From JANQPX01 sp039197065 (GTDB lineage: Bacteria > Pseudomonadota > Alphaproteobacteria > Geminicoccales > Geminicoccaceae): a stretch of 64,000 bases of DNA. Positions within the stretch are counted from its first letter, which is position 1. Every line of letters begins with the position of its first letter. Below, in pieces: positions 8,608 through 17,144 of the stretch. Location of the stretch: positions 124,001 through 188,000 of the forward strand of contig JBCCUL010000007.1 of assembly GCA_039197065.1 (NCBI GenBank), given 5' to 3'. A program made the translations under genes and the position numbers. The notes beneath the pieces were generated by a model. The model saw nothing but the letters and a program-made list of their open reading frames with translations. It did no database searches and was not told where the DNA came from.

Positions 8608-8987
8608 CGCATCGACTTATGAAGGCCTTCGAAGAGCGAGTCATTTTTTTCCAGGGGTATGCGGCCCTCTGTCGGGATGGTTTTGGCGGCATGCCGGACA
8701 TAAACTGGACAGCAACCGTTTCAAGCGTTTCCGATTCGCCCGGATGACCTGATTTTCCACGGTGCGTTAACGCTTGCCTAACCCTGGGCAGTTATTGTGG
8801 CTTTACGGTCCACGCGATCCTTGGAGTCTAAGCCGTGCCTCATTTTTTGCGGGCGGGCGGATTCCCAGGATCGCATGGACCAAGTAATAATTGTGACAAG
8901 GAAAAGTTAACGACCTGTTAGCGAGCACGCGTTTTCCGCTCAGCTAGAATCATAAGCAAAGTCCGCCGCTCGTCGAGACGGTCGGCA
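8604..8987. other. 384-bp convergent intergenic region carrying hairpin module 1
   Basis: No protein gene is supported between the convergent stops of the TPR gene and the glycosyltransferase. The region holds the end of palindrome copy 2, a T-run at 8644-8650 without a clear stem, and the 155-bp module at 8767-8921 described separately. The remainder shows nothing recognisable. Confidence 0.7.
8767..8921. repeat. hairpin module 1 flanked by two CtrA-like boxes
   Basis: The order is: CtrA-like box TTAA-CGCTTGC-CTAA (8767-8781); 25 bp; stem arm 8807-8828 beginning GGTCCACGCGATCC; 31-nt loop 8829-8859; stem arm 8860-8881 ending GATCGCATGGACC; 25 bp; second box TTAA-CGACCTG-TTAG (8907-8921). 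The arms pair at 19 of 22 positions plus one G-U. A GANTC site lies at the inner end of each arm (8824-8828 and 8860-8864). The same plan recurs at 50526-50682. It may be an independently transcribed structured RNA, a binding element or a miniature mobile element. Seen: the symmetry and the second copy. Inferred: any role. Confidence 0.7.
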
Positions 8988-10205
8988 TCATAGCGACCGA
9001 AGGGCACTCTCCAGGTCGGCCATGCGATGCGCGTAGGTGTGGCTCGCCATCAGGTCGTCGAAGGCGTCGTCGACCATCTTCTGGCAAAAGGACAGATCGG
9101 TGAGCCGATCCAGCACGTCATCGATGTTCGAAAAATCCTGATCGATTTCGATGAAGTGGCGGCCTGGAGTCAGCATGTCGTTGTAGCGACCAGATGTGAG
9201 AATCTGCAGCGTCTTGCAGGCGGCGGCATCGAAGTGACGGGACGAGATGACCTTGGTCGGATAAGGCGACTTGCATTCGGGACGAAAGACCTTCCGACGA
9301 ACCTCGTCGATTACGGCATCATCCGCGGTCCGGTGAAGATGCACGTCTTCGACCATGCTGTTCGCGAGACGCCGCGCCACCCAGTGCCTCGCCGACCGCG
9401 GCAGGAGCTTACGTGAGAGCTTTCGCGGCCAGGATTCATGCTTGATCACCAGACCGCCCCGCTCTCGCCGGAGCAGAGCGGTGACTTCGGCTGAAAGCCT
9501 GTCGTCCCGATCGAGAAAGTCGGAACCGGCCTCAGTCGCGATGGTGGTTTTTGCCTTGCCGAGGAACGCCGCCCAGCCGTTACGATCGAAACGCTCGCCG
9601 CCCAGAACGATATCGGTGCGAAAGCCACGCTCCTTGGCTCTCGCCTTGACTAAGTCATGGAGCGCGACTCGCTGATCGTCGCCAACATAGATGTTGTAGC
9701 GATCCGAGCGTGCGCCGATGTCGATCGGCCGTTCCTTGAGTGGCGGGCCGGGTCGAAACGCACGCGCGTTGATGCCGTGGGTGATATTGCGGACGGCCGC
9801 ACCTTCGATCTCTTCGTAATACCAGCGTCCCGTTTCTTCGAGTAGCTGGGTCGCAATAAACTCGGGGCGGATCGCCTTAAGCGTGTCGAGCTTCGATCGC
9901 ATCGTCGGAAAAGCGAGATTGACCTCATTGCCGACAAAGACCGCGAGCTTGCCCCGTCGGCTCTGAAGAGCGCCGGTCAGGGCGTCGAGCGCCTTGGTGC
10001 CATTGCCATTGGTGCTGTGCAGGGCGACGACGAAGGGCGCCTTTTCGATCTTGGTCCTGATGCGCGGATGATGATCGAGAGGCTCGATATCTTCGATATC
10101 GGAGTCGAAGGCAGGATGGCCGCGGAGCGCATCCTGCCAGTCGTCATAATAGGAGAGCGTCCGAGTGATGTTGCGCACCAGGACGAGGAGAGGAAGGCGT
10201 TCCAT
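8988..10205 (-). CDS. CgeB-like glycosyltransferase, paralogue of 17145
   Basis: A 405-residue protein, last gene of the polysaccharide operon. The C-terminal third carries the CgeB/YkvP-type glycosyltransferase (GT-B) signature: VISSRHFDAAACKTLQIL (about residues 316-333), a turn with GRHFIEIDQDFSN, and a short tail helix. The same signature with different spacing occurs in the protein at 17145-18572, so the two are paralogues. The N-terminal half contains FVVALHSTNGNG and AVFVGNEVN, consistent with a Rossmann-like lobe. It probably adds a sugar to the cell-surface glycan in the cytoplasm; neither donor nor acceptor can be inferred. It starts 20 bp after the epimerase stop. The segment ARHWVARRL is strongly basic. 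Confidence 0.7.
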   Translation of the reverse strand: MERLPLLVLVRNITRTLSYYDDWQDALRGHPAFDSDIEDIEPLDHHPRIRTKIEKAPFVVALHSTNGNGTKALDALTGALQSRRGKLAVFVGNEVNLAFPTMRSKLDTLKAIRPEFIATQLLEETGRWYYEEIEGAAVRNITHGINARAFRPGPPLKERPIDIGARSDRYNIYVGDDQRVALHDLVKARAKERGFRTDIVLGGERFDRNGWAAFLGKAKTTIATEAGSDFLDRDDRLSAEVTALLRRERGGLVIKHESWPRKLSRKLLPRSARHWVARRLANSMVEDVHLHRTADDAVIDEVRRKVFRPECKSPYPTKVISSRHFDAAACKTLQILTSGRYNDMLTPGRHFIEIDQDFSNIDDVLDRLTDLSFCQKMVDDAFDDLMASHTYAHRMADLESALRSL

Positions 10206-10225
10206 GTCGGCGGCTGACCAGCCAG

Positions 10226-11293
10226 TCAGGCGGCTGACCGGTCCTCGTCGATGGCGTTGGTGGCCTCGATCACCTGGACGACCTTCTCGCCGGCCGTACC
10301 GTCGCCATAGGCGTCGATTTCATGTCTCGGACGATACTCGTTTGCCGTCCAGAGCCGGTTCCATCCGGCGTCAACCGTCTCAACCCACTCGGTCTCGTCG
10401 CGAAGCGTAAGACAGGGTACGCGGTGGAAATAGGCTTCCTTTTGAAGACCGCCCGAATCGGTCATGACAAGGGCCGCGCCAGCCAGCAGGCGGTGCATGT
10501 CCACATAGCCCACGGGCTCGATCATGGTGACGTCAGCCGGCTTCAGGCCATGACGCGCGAAGGCCTGGCGCGTGCGCGGATGGACGGGGAAAACGACGGG
10601 ACGGCCCTTCGCCTCCGTCTCGATGAAGCGGCAAAGCGCTCTCAGCCGCTCCGGGTCATCGGTGTTCTCGGCGCGATGCAGGGTGAGAAGAACGTAAGCG
10701 CCGTTTTCAAGCCCGGCCTCATCCACGATCGTCGAGCGCTCGGCTGCCAGTCCCTTCGCGAAGATCGTCGCGTCATACATGACGTCGCCGATCAGATGCA
10801 CGCCGTTCTTGATGCCCTCGGCTTCGAGATTGTCCACGGATGTCGTCGTCGGGCAGAAGAGAAGCGCGCTCACATGATCGGTTAGCACACGGTTGACCTC
10901 CTCCGGCATGCGACGGTTGAAGGAGCGAAGGCCGGCTTCGACATGGTAGACGGGGATATGCATCTTGGTGGCCGCAAGCGCGCCGGCGAGCGTCGAATTG
11001 GTGTCGCCATAGACCAAAAGCGCATCTGGACGATCGTCGAGCAGCACCTGCTCGATCCCTTCCATCATGCGCCCGGTCATCTGACCGTGATGACCGCCGG
11101 AAATGTTCAGATTGTAGTCGGGCTCGGGGATCGCCAGCTCGTCGAAGAACTGCGCGGACATGCGCTGATCGAAATGCTGGCCGGTATGAATGAGCCGGTG
11201 ATCGATCTCATCCCTTTTCGCCAGTGCGCGCGCCACCACCGCCGCCTTCACAAACTGCGGTCGCGCCCCGACAACCGTCACCAGCCGCATCAT
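10226..11293 (-). CDS. UDP-N-acetylglucosamine 2-epimerase family (WbpI/WlbD-like)
   Basis: A 355-residue WecB-type 2-epimerase. Landmarks are VGARPQFVKAAVVARAL near the N-terminus, HTGQHFDQRMSAQFF (about 37-51), YGDTNSTLAGALAATK (about 95-110), HVEAGLRSFNRRMPEE (about 117-132) and TDSGGLQKEAYFH. The close agreement with WbpI/WlbD, and the WlbA/B/C-type genes in the same operon, suggest the substrate is UDP-2,3-diacetamido-2,3-dideoxyglucuronic acid (made into the manno form) rather than plain UDP-GlcNAc. This is inference: the single sequence does not separate WecB from WbpI with certainty. It overlaps the preceding SDR gene by 4 bp. Confidence 0.9.
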   Translation of the reverse strand: MMRLVTVVGARPQFVKAAVVARALAKRDEIDHRLIHTGQHFDQRMSAQFFDELAIPEPDYNLNISGGHHGQMTGRMMEGIEQVLLDDRPDALLVYGDTNSTLAGALAATKMHIPVYHVEAGLRSFNRRMPEEVNRVLTDHVSALLFCPTTTSVDNLEAEGIKNGVHLIGDVMYDATIFAKGLAAERSTIVDEAGLENGAYVLLTLHRAENTDDPERLRALCRFIETEAKGRPVVFPVHPRTRQAFARHGLKPADVTMIEPVGYVDMHRLLAGAALVMTDSGGLQKEAYFHRVPCLTLRDETEWVETVDAGWNRLWTANEYRPRHEIDAYGDGTAGEKVVQVIEATNAIDEDRSAA

Positions 11294-12393
11294 GCCGCAT
11301 CCGCCGCGGATGCGCGTTCACTTGGACCTCGTCCTTTTAGGTAGAGATTGAGTTCCGGCATCTGGCTTCGGTGCTGGGCCATGCAGCGGTGGATGTCGTC
11401 GAGATGGTCACGGGTCCAGGCAACGGTTCTAGCGAGGCCTTCTTCGATGATGACGTCGGCCTCGAAGCCGAGTTTCGATTTCGCTTTCGTCGGATCGCCG
11501 AAGCGTCGGCCGGAGCGATCCCAGTCGCGCGCGGGCTTGAGGTCGACGGGCGTAGCGTTGCCGGTCAGCTGGTTGATGGTCTCGGCGAGCACGCGGATGG
11601 TGGTCTCGCGGCCGGATGCGAGGTTGTAGATCTCACCGGGCTCGCCTCTTAGGGCGGCGGCCATCAAACCGCGCGCCATATCCTCGACGAAGATGAAATC
11701 ACGGCTTGTCTGGCCGCCATTGTCGAGCGGCAGGGCCTCGCCCATCAAGGATCGAAAGATGAAGACCGGCGTGACATTGCGCCAGACCGTGTGCACTGTC
11801 CCGCGCCAGCGTCCAGCCCCCAGGATCTCGCGTGGTCCGTAGACGTTCTGAAAGCGCGCCTTCACGAACGGCAGACCATGCTGACGCCAATAATAGTTGC
11901 CGTACATCTCGCCGATCAGCTTCGAGATCGAATAGGGGCTGTCGTGATAGAGCGAAACCGGCGCATCCTCCGGCGTGGCCGCAGCTTCCTCATAGGTCTT
12001 TTCCGCGACAGCGCAGCCGGCGGCGGCGTAGACGACCTTGGCAAGCTTCTTCTGCTCCTTCAGCCGTTCGAACAACATCAGCGTGGTGAGCGTGTTGTTG
12101 TAATGATCCGCGATCGGGTCATGCATCGAAGACTGATTGCCGTGATAGCAGGCGAGATGGAAGACATAGTCGAGATCATCGGGAAGCGCGCGCAGCACGC
12201 GCTCATCCACAATCGAGCCGAAGCGAAAATCGACGGCGGGATGATCAGGCAGATTGCAGGGATCGGACGACAGGAGATTGTCGACGATGATGAGCTTCGC
12301 CGGCCCCTGGTCAACCAGCTTGTGGCACAAGTTGGAGCCGACGAAGCCGGCGCCGCCGACCACCAGAATGGTCTTGTCGCTGAAATCCGTCAT
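11290..12393 (-). CDS. NAD-dependent epimerase/dehydratase (extended SDR), first of three in the cluster by position
   Basis: A 367-residue extended SDR. It has the NAD-binding GGAGFVGSN (residues 13-21), the acidic residue after strand 2 (VDNLLSS), and the YSISK active-site pair Tyr154/Lys158. The usual active-site Ser/Thr region reads VYAAAGCAVAEK rather than the common SSxxVYG, so the catalytic Ser is not obvious. The family isomerises or dehydrates nucleotide sugars in the cytosol. Together with the next two SDR genes it recalls the WbmF/WbmG/WbmH trio of the Bordetella O-antigen locus, which act on diacetamido-uronic acid sugars; that parallel is inference. It is coupled to both neighbours by 4-bp overlaps. 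Confidence 0.88.
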   Translation of the reverse strand: MTDFSDKTILVVGGAGFVGSNLCHKLVDQGPAKLIIVDNLLSSDPCNLPDHPAVDFRFGSIVDERVLRALPDDLDYVFHLACYHGNQSSMHDPIADHYNNTLTTLMLFERLKEQKKLAKVVYAAAGCAVAEKTYEEAAATPEDAPVSLYHDSPYSISKLIGEMYGNYYWRQHGLPFVKARFQNVYGPREILGAGRWRGTVHTVWRNVTPVFIFRSLMGEALPLDNGGQTSRDFIFVEDMARGLMAAALRGEPGEIYNLASGRETTIRVLAETINQLTGNATPVDLKPARDWDRSGRRFGDPTKAKSKLGFEADVIIEEGLARTVAWTRDHLDDIHRCMAQHRSQMPELNLYLKGRGPSERASAADAA

Positions 12394-13349
12394 CGGGCAT
12401 CTCCGGTTTGTTCGGTGGCGGGCGCCTTCAGGTGGCTGTAGATGGCGTCAATGCCGTGCTGGTCATACCAGGCGAGCATGCGCGCCATGGTGGCCTTGAA
12501 GTCGTAGCGCGCCTGCCAGCCGAGCCGCGCTGTCGTCTCCGAGGGGTCGAGGACGACGGCCGGTACGTCATCATCGCCTGGCGGTACGATCGGAACATCG
12601 CCAACGGGCTCGATACCGAGATGCGCGACCACCGCATCGAACACATCCTTGATGGTCCGTCCCTCGCCCGTGGAGATGTTGTAGACGCCGACAGGCGCAT
12701 CGGCCTGGAGCACGCGATCGATCACGCCAAAAAAATCCTGTATGTCCAGAAAGTCGCGGACGGTGTCGCTGCAAAAGCACCCCTTCCCCGCCTTCAGACG
12801 CTGATAGAAGGTCGGGATCGGGCCAATGGCGAGGCGCGGGCCGGTGACGTTGGCAAGACGCAGCGACACGGTCGGCACCGAAGACTGCATCATGTACATC
12901 TCGCCCGCCGTCTTCGAAACGCCATAGCTGGTGAACGGCCGCACCGGCGCGGTGATCGGGATTGGGACCTCGTCAGGTCTGCCGTAGCAGAGCGCCGTCT
13001 GCAGGTTCACCAGGCGTTGGACGCCGTTCTTCTCGGCAGCGCGCGCGACGTTGATCGAACCGATGACGTTGACCGAAGCGTCGGTCGCCCAATCATCCGG
13101 GTCTTTGTAGGCAGCCGCCGCGTGGATCACATGGCTCGGCTGAAACTTTTCCATCAGCGAGACGACCAAGCCTAGGTCTTCGACAGAGCCTTCTTTGATC
13201 ACCAATCCAGCTGGCAGCTGGTCGGGAAAGATCTCGCGCTTGCCCGTCGAAAAGTTGTCGAGGATCAGGACCTCGTGGCCCTGACCGAGAAAGCGTTCGG
13301 TCAGGTTGGAGCCGAGACAGCCGGCGCCGCCGGTAAGGAAGATGCGCAT
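12390..13349 (-). CDS. NAD-dependent epimerase/dehydratase (extended SDR), tandem paralogue A
   Basis: A 319-residue extended SDR with GGAGCLGSN (residues 7-15), the acidic ILDNFSTGKR strand-2 end, Thr118 in LQTALCYG, and Tyr142/Lys146 in SYGVSK. It aligns along its whole length with the next gene (13354-14307). The pair share AAxYKDPxDW, QTALCYG, RLANVxGPR, IFYxRLKAGK-type motifs and a C-terminal YDxxG ending, so they arose by tandem duplication. Such enzymes convert nucleotide-sugar stereochemistry, and WbmG/WbmH-type enzymes of Bordetella are the nearest named analogues I recognise. The exact reaction is unknown. The start is an ATG 4 bp after the upstream stop. Confidence 0.88.
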   Translation of the reverse strand: MRIFLTGGAGCLGSNLTERFLGQGHEVLILDNFSTGKREIFPDQLPAGLVIKEGSVEDLGLVVSLMEKFQPSHVIHAAAAYKDPDDWATDASVNVIGSINVARAAEKNGVQRLVNLQTALCYGRPDEVPIPITAPVRPFTSYGVSKTAGEMYMMQSSVPTVSLRLANVTGPRLAIGPIPTFYQRLKAGKGCFCSDTVRDFLDIQDFFGVIDRVLQADAPVGVYNISTGEGRTIKDVFDAVVAHLGIEPVGDVPIVPPGDDDVPAVVLDPSETTARLGWQARYDFKATMARMLAWYDQHGIDAIYSHLKAPATEQTGDAR

Positions 13350-13353
13350 GAAT

Positions 13354-14307
13354 CTACGCCGCTTCCGTCTTTGGCTTGGCGTGGCTGAGATGGGTGTAGC
13401 CGCCGGTGACGCCGTAGGTGTCGTAATAGTCGACGGCGGCCTTCACCAGATCGTCCAAAGGCGTGAACGCCACATCGCCGAAGTCAGAAAATGTGCGGCT
13501 TGGATCAAGCAGGATTGACGGCGCGTCGTCGGCGCCGAGCGGGCGGATTTCGGGCTCGGGATAATCGTTCAGCTTCAGGCCTTTGACGACGGCGTCATAG
13601 AGTTCCTTGATCGCGATGTCCTTGCCCGAAGAGAAGTGATAAGCGCCATGGCCGGTGCCGTCGACCGCATTGATCACGGTGCGCGCCAGATCCTTCACGA
13701 ACACGAAGTCGCGCCTGGCCTCCGTGACGAAGCACTGTTTTCCCGCCTTCAGGCGTTCATAGAAGATCGGCAAAGGGCCGCTCACATTGCGCGGACCGAT
13801 GACGTTGGCGAGACGGAAGGTCACGTAGTCGAGACCGGAGATTTCCAAGAACTGCTCGGTGGTGGTCTTGGTAATCGCGTAGGAGGAATTCGCCGGATTG
13901 ATCGGGTGGTTGAGCGTGATCGGCTGCTCAATCGGCTTCACACCATAGCAAAGCGCCGTTTGGAAATAGACGAAGCGCTTAGCCTGATGCGCCTGGCTGG
14001 CTTTCACGATATTGGCGCCGCCGACCGAATTGGTGAGCGCATCCGAATGCCAGTCCTCGGGGTCTTTGTAGGACGCTGCGGTATGGACGACGATCTCGGG
14101 CTTGAAGTCCTCGAAAAGCTCATCGACCAGCGGCTTGTCGGCGATCGAGCCTTCGACGAAGGTCAGGTGCTCGTGATCTTCCGGCAGATGCAGACGGTGT
14201 CCGGTGTCGAAATTGTCGATCGCCAGCACGTCGTCGCCACGCTCCAGCAGCATTTCCGCGATATGCGAACCGACCTGGCCGCAGCCGCCGGTGATCAGAA
14301 CTTTCAT
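13354..14307 (-). CDS. NAD-dependent epimerase/dehydratase (extended SDR), tandem paralogue B
   Basis: A 317-residue extended SDR with GGCGQVGSH (residues 7-15), AIDNFDTGHR, Thr117 in FQTALCYG and Tyr143/Lys147 in SYAITK. It is the upstream member of the tandem pair with 12390-13349. The GGCGQVGS fingerprint and the HTAASYKDPEDW stretch are shared with SDRs of O-antigen clusters that act on acetamido-uronic acids. It belongs in the cytosolic nucleotide-sugar stage of the pathway. It lies 35 bp downstream of the methyltransferase stop; the ATG follows a GGAGAGA ribosome-binding site. Confidence 0.88.
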   Translation of the reverse strand: MKVLITGGCGQVGSHIAEMLLERGDDVLAIDNFDTGHRLHLPEDHEHLTFVEGSIADKPLVDELFEDFKPEIVVHTAASYKDPEDWHSDALTNSVGGANIVKASQAHQAKRFVYFQTALCYGVKPIEQPITLNHPINPANSSYAITKTTTEQFLEISGLDYVTFRLANVIGPRNVSGPLPIFYERLKAGKQCFVTEARRDFVFVKDLARTVINAVDGTGHGAYHFSSGKDIAIKELYDAVVKGLKLNDYPEPEIRPLGADDAPSILLDPSRTFSDFGDVAFTPLDDLVKAAVDYYDTYGVTGGYTHLSHAKPKTEAA

Positions 14308-14342
14308 GTCTCTCTCCGATAGACCTATTGTTTCATGCCGCT

Positions 14343-15188
14343 TCAGACCGTTGCTGCGGTCCGCTTAGCGAGCGTTGCGTAAAGATTCAACCCGAGCCAG
14401 GGACCGAACAGCGCCAAGGCGATGCGTCTTGGCATGCCTCGGAACATGATCTCGCGATGGATGTGCTCTCTTCGGATCCTGACCCGTTCGAAGCGGCTGC
14501 AAAGGATCCGCAATTGCCTTCCGCTGACAAAGGCGGTCTCCGGCGCTTGCTCACCGGATTGATCGAAGTCGAGCGCCTTCGGCTCGACGATATGCAGAGG
14601 CGTTCCGTCGCCCCCGGAAGAGAGCGCCAGACGGAGCGATGCCATGGGTCGGAAGAACCATTGGCGGTAGGACAAGGCGTTATAGACCATGATGGTCGCC
14701 TTGCCGCCGGGCTTCAGAACACGATGCACTTCATCGATGGCTTGGCGGAGATCGCCCGTATGATGCAGGCAGCCGATCGAGATGACGTGGTCGAAGGTTT
14801 TGTCCTCGAAGGGACACTCAAGAACGCTGCCCTGCCGGATGTCGGCGTCCTTTCCGAGCAATCCCGCTCTGTACCGCGCCATTTCGACCGGCCCTGCTGC
14901 GAGATCGAGACCGTGATAGATCGCACCGCGCTTCATGATGGCGGTCGCCAGCGTGCCGTAGCCGAGTCCCACTTCGAGAACCGACTTGTCGGCAAGATTG
15001 GCAAAGGGAATATGGTCACTGAGATAGGGATAGAATTCGAGATACCATTGGTCGAACTTTTCGAGACTTTCCGGCGAGCGATCCACGACACCGAGCGCTC
15101 TTGCCGTACCGGTGCCGCAAAGCTCGTCCCAAAAAGAGCTGTTGCTCCGATCGACCTCAAGCTGACTTGCGAACTGTGTCGACGCCAT
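14343..15188 (-). CDS. class I SAM-dependent methyltransferase
   Basis: A 281-residue methyltransferase of the Methyltransf_11 type. Motif I is VLEVGLGYGT (about residues 70-79), with the acidic end of strand 2 at HGLDLAAGP and motif post-I near QGSVLECPFEDKTFDHV. It carries HHTGDLRQAIDEVHRVLKPG, the usual motif III region. Residues 1-45 and the C-terminal ~90 residues, including two weakly hydrophobic stretches, are family-specific. In this operon it probably methylates a sugar or the growing chain. Its start overlaps the 3' end of the asparagine-synthetase gene by 32 bp, so the two are co-translated. The substrate is unknown. Confidence 0.82.
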   Translation of the reverse strand: MASTQFASQLEVDRSNSSFWDELCGTGTARALGVVDRSPESLEKFDQWYLEFYPYLSDHIPFANLADKSVLEVGLGYGTLATAIMKRGAIYHGLDLAAGPVEMARYRAGLLGKDADIRQGSVLECPFEDKTFDHVISIGCLHHTGDLRQAIDEVHRVLKPGGKATIMVYNALSYRQWFFRPMASLRLALSSGGDGTPLHIVEPKALDFDQSGEQAPETAFVSGRQLRILCSRFERVRIRREHIHREIMFRGMPRRIALALFGPWLGLNLYATLAKRTAATV

Positions 15189-17091
15189 TGATCATTTCCC
15201 GCCACGCATGGGCTTTGTCGTGGAACGTCTGATGCCAGAGCTCGAGCCCCATCAGGCCCCAGGTCTTTCGCGAGAAGCGCGCTTCGCCCGTCAGACCTTC
15301 GAGTGCTTTGTCGGCATAGAAGAACGGTCGTTCGCGCGCAGCGCGGCTGCCGAACAGATCGCCCATGAAGCCCTTGAGCTCGTCCTTGAACCATTCATTG
15401 AGCGGCACCGGAAAGCCCATCTTGTCCCGACGTTCCAGCACGTCCCTTGGCAGAAGGTCGCCGAAGGTGGACTTCAGCATGCGCTTTTGCTGTCCGCCCT
15501 GATATTTGACATCCGCCGGCACGGTCGCTGCGAATTCGACCAGTTTGTGATCGAGGAACGGCACGCGGCTCTCGAGGCCATGGGCCATGCTGACGCGATC
15601 TTCGACATGCAGGAGTGCTGGCAGCAGGCACTTGAAATCGAAATGGGTCATCTTGTCGAAATAGGCCTCCTTGCCCACGTTCCGGCTATTAAAGATCGCA
15701 CGGAACGCCTCGAAGACCCGGTCCTTGTCGAGAGCGGCCCAGTTCACTTCGTCGGCCATGTCAGCGGACCGGTCGATTAGACGGAAATAGCGCTCGTCCA
15801 GCTCACCGAAGAGGTTCTCCTTCCAGAAGCCTTTGATCATCGGCTTGTATTCCTGAAGCAGCGGGAGGTTCGGGAGTATCGACTCCAGCGTGACGACGAA
15901 ATTGCCGCGCTTATAGGTGCCGTCGATCGACGCCTTCAGACACTGCTCCAGATAGGCGACGAGATAGCGTGCATAGCCGCCGAAGATCTCGTCCCCGCCC
16001 TGCCCGCCGACGATCACCTTGACCTTGGAAGCAGCGAGCTTCGAGACCATGAACTGGGGAAAGGAGCCCGGCCCAGCGACGGGGAAATCGAGGTGGTAGA
16101 TCAGCCGCTCGATATTGTCCCGAAAGTCGGCGGCCGTCATGACCAGCTCGTTTAGATTTGTGCCAGCCCTCTCGGCGACGGCGCGCGCATAGGCGCTCTC
16201 GTCAAAGCCCTGATGATCGACGAACTTGCCGTGAAAGCTCTCATGCGCATCGCCCTTCTCGGCGGCGATCATGGTGATGATCGAGCTGTCGATGCCGCCG
16301 GAGAGATAGGTGGCGACCGGAACGTCACTCCTGAGATGAACGTCGACCGATTCATGCAGGTAGTTCGGTAATTCGTTCAGGAAGTAGCGCTCGGAGTGGT
16401 CCCAATCCAAGCTATAGTCGACATCCCAGTAGCGCCGGATGTTGATCTCGCCATTTTCGACGATCAGCATATGCGCCGGCATGAGCTGCTTGATGTGCCG
16501 GAAAAGCGTCTGCTCGCCGATCGTGTATTGAAAGGTCAGATATTCGGCGAGCGCATCCGGGTCGGTTTCGATATCGTCCAGGAACGGCAGGATGGCCTTG
16601 GCTTCGGAGGCGAACACCAGAAGACGGTCGACAACCGCGTAATAGAACGGCTTGATCCCGAAGCGATCGCGCACGCCAATCAGGCGCCGCAGGTTCGGGT
16701 CCCAGATGGCGCAGCCGAACATGCCGCGGAGATGATCGACGAAATCGAGCCCGTAACGGTCGTAGGCTGCGAGCATCGATTCCGTATCGGAATGCCCTTT
16801 GAAGTCATGATGCGGTGTCAGAGCTTCTCGGAGTTCCGGCGCGTTGTAGACCTCGCCATTGTGCAGAATGATCGCGCCACTCGGCGATATCATCGGCTGC
16901 GCGCCGGCCTCGCTGAGATCGACGATGCTCAGGCGGCGATGAACCAAGCCAACCGAGCGGTTCGGCGCAATCCACTGGCCTTCGTCATCTGGGCCGCGGT
17001 GAGCCAAAAGCCGGTTCATGACATCGAGCTTCTGCTCGGGCAGCGTAATCGGCTGACCGTCCAGATGAAGAAAACCCGCAATACCGCACAT
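15157..17091 (-). CDS. asparagine synthetase (glutamine-hydrolysing)-like amidotransferase
   Basis: A 644-residue AsnB-family protein. The N-terminal class II glutaminase begins MCGIAGF with Cys2 as nucleophile, followed by HRGPDDEG (residues 31-38) and HNGEVYN (78-84). The synthetase domain has the ATP pyrophosphatase loop YLSGGIDSS (262-270) and GGQGGDEIFGGYARY further on. In polysaccharide clusters, members of this family (for example WbpS) amidate uronic acids, using glutamine as nitrogen donor and ATP for activation. Here, with a predicted diacetamido-uronic acid pathway, a uronamide product is the plausible outcome. True asparagine synthesis cannot be excluded from sequence, but the context argues against it. 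Length is normal. Confidence 0.9.
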   Translation of the reverse strand: MCGIAGFLHLDGQPITLPEQKLDVMNRLLAHRGPDDEGQWIAPNRSVGLVHRRLSIVDLSEAGAQPMISPSGAIILHNGEVYNAPELREALTPHHDFKGHSDTESMLAAYDRYGLDFVDHLRGMFGCAIWDPNLRRLIGVRDRFGIKPFYYAVVDRLLVFASEAKAILPFLDDIETDPDALAEYLTFQYTIGEQTLFRHIKQLMPAHMLIVENGEINIRRYWDVDYSLDWDHSERYFLNELPNYLHESVDVHLRSDVPVATYLSGGIDSSIITMIAAEKGDAHESFHGKFVDHQGFDESAYARAVAERAGTNLNELVMTAADFRDNIERLIYHLDFPVAGPGSFPQFMVSKLAASKVKVIVGGQGGDEIFGGYARYLVAYLEQCLKASIDGTYKRGNFVVTLESILPNLPLLQEYKPMIKGFWKENLFGELDERYFRLIDRSADMADEVNWAALDKDRVFEAFRAIFNSRNVGKEAYFDKMTHFDFKCLLPALLHVEDRVSMAHGLESRVPFLDHKLVEFAATVPADVKYQGGQQKRMLKSTFGDLLPRDVLERRDKMGFPVPLNEWFKDELKGFMGDLFGSRAARERPFFYADKALEGLTGEARFSRKTWGLMGLELWHQTFHDKAHAWREMINGVDTVRKSA

Positions 17092-17144
17092 GGAAAAGCC
17101 CTTGCTCGAAGATACCCGTTCCAGGCCGCCCAGACCGATCGAGG

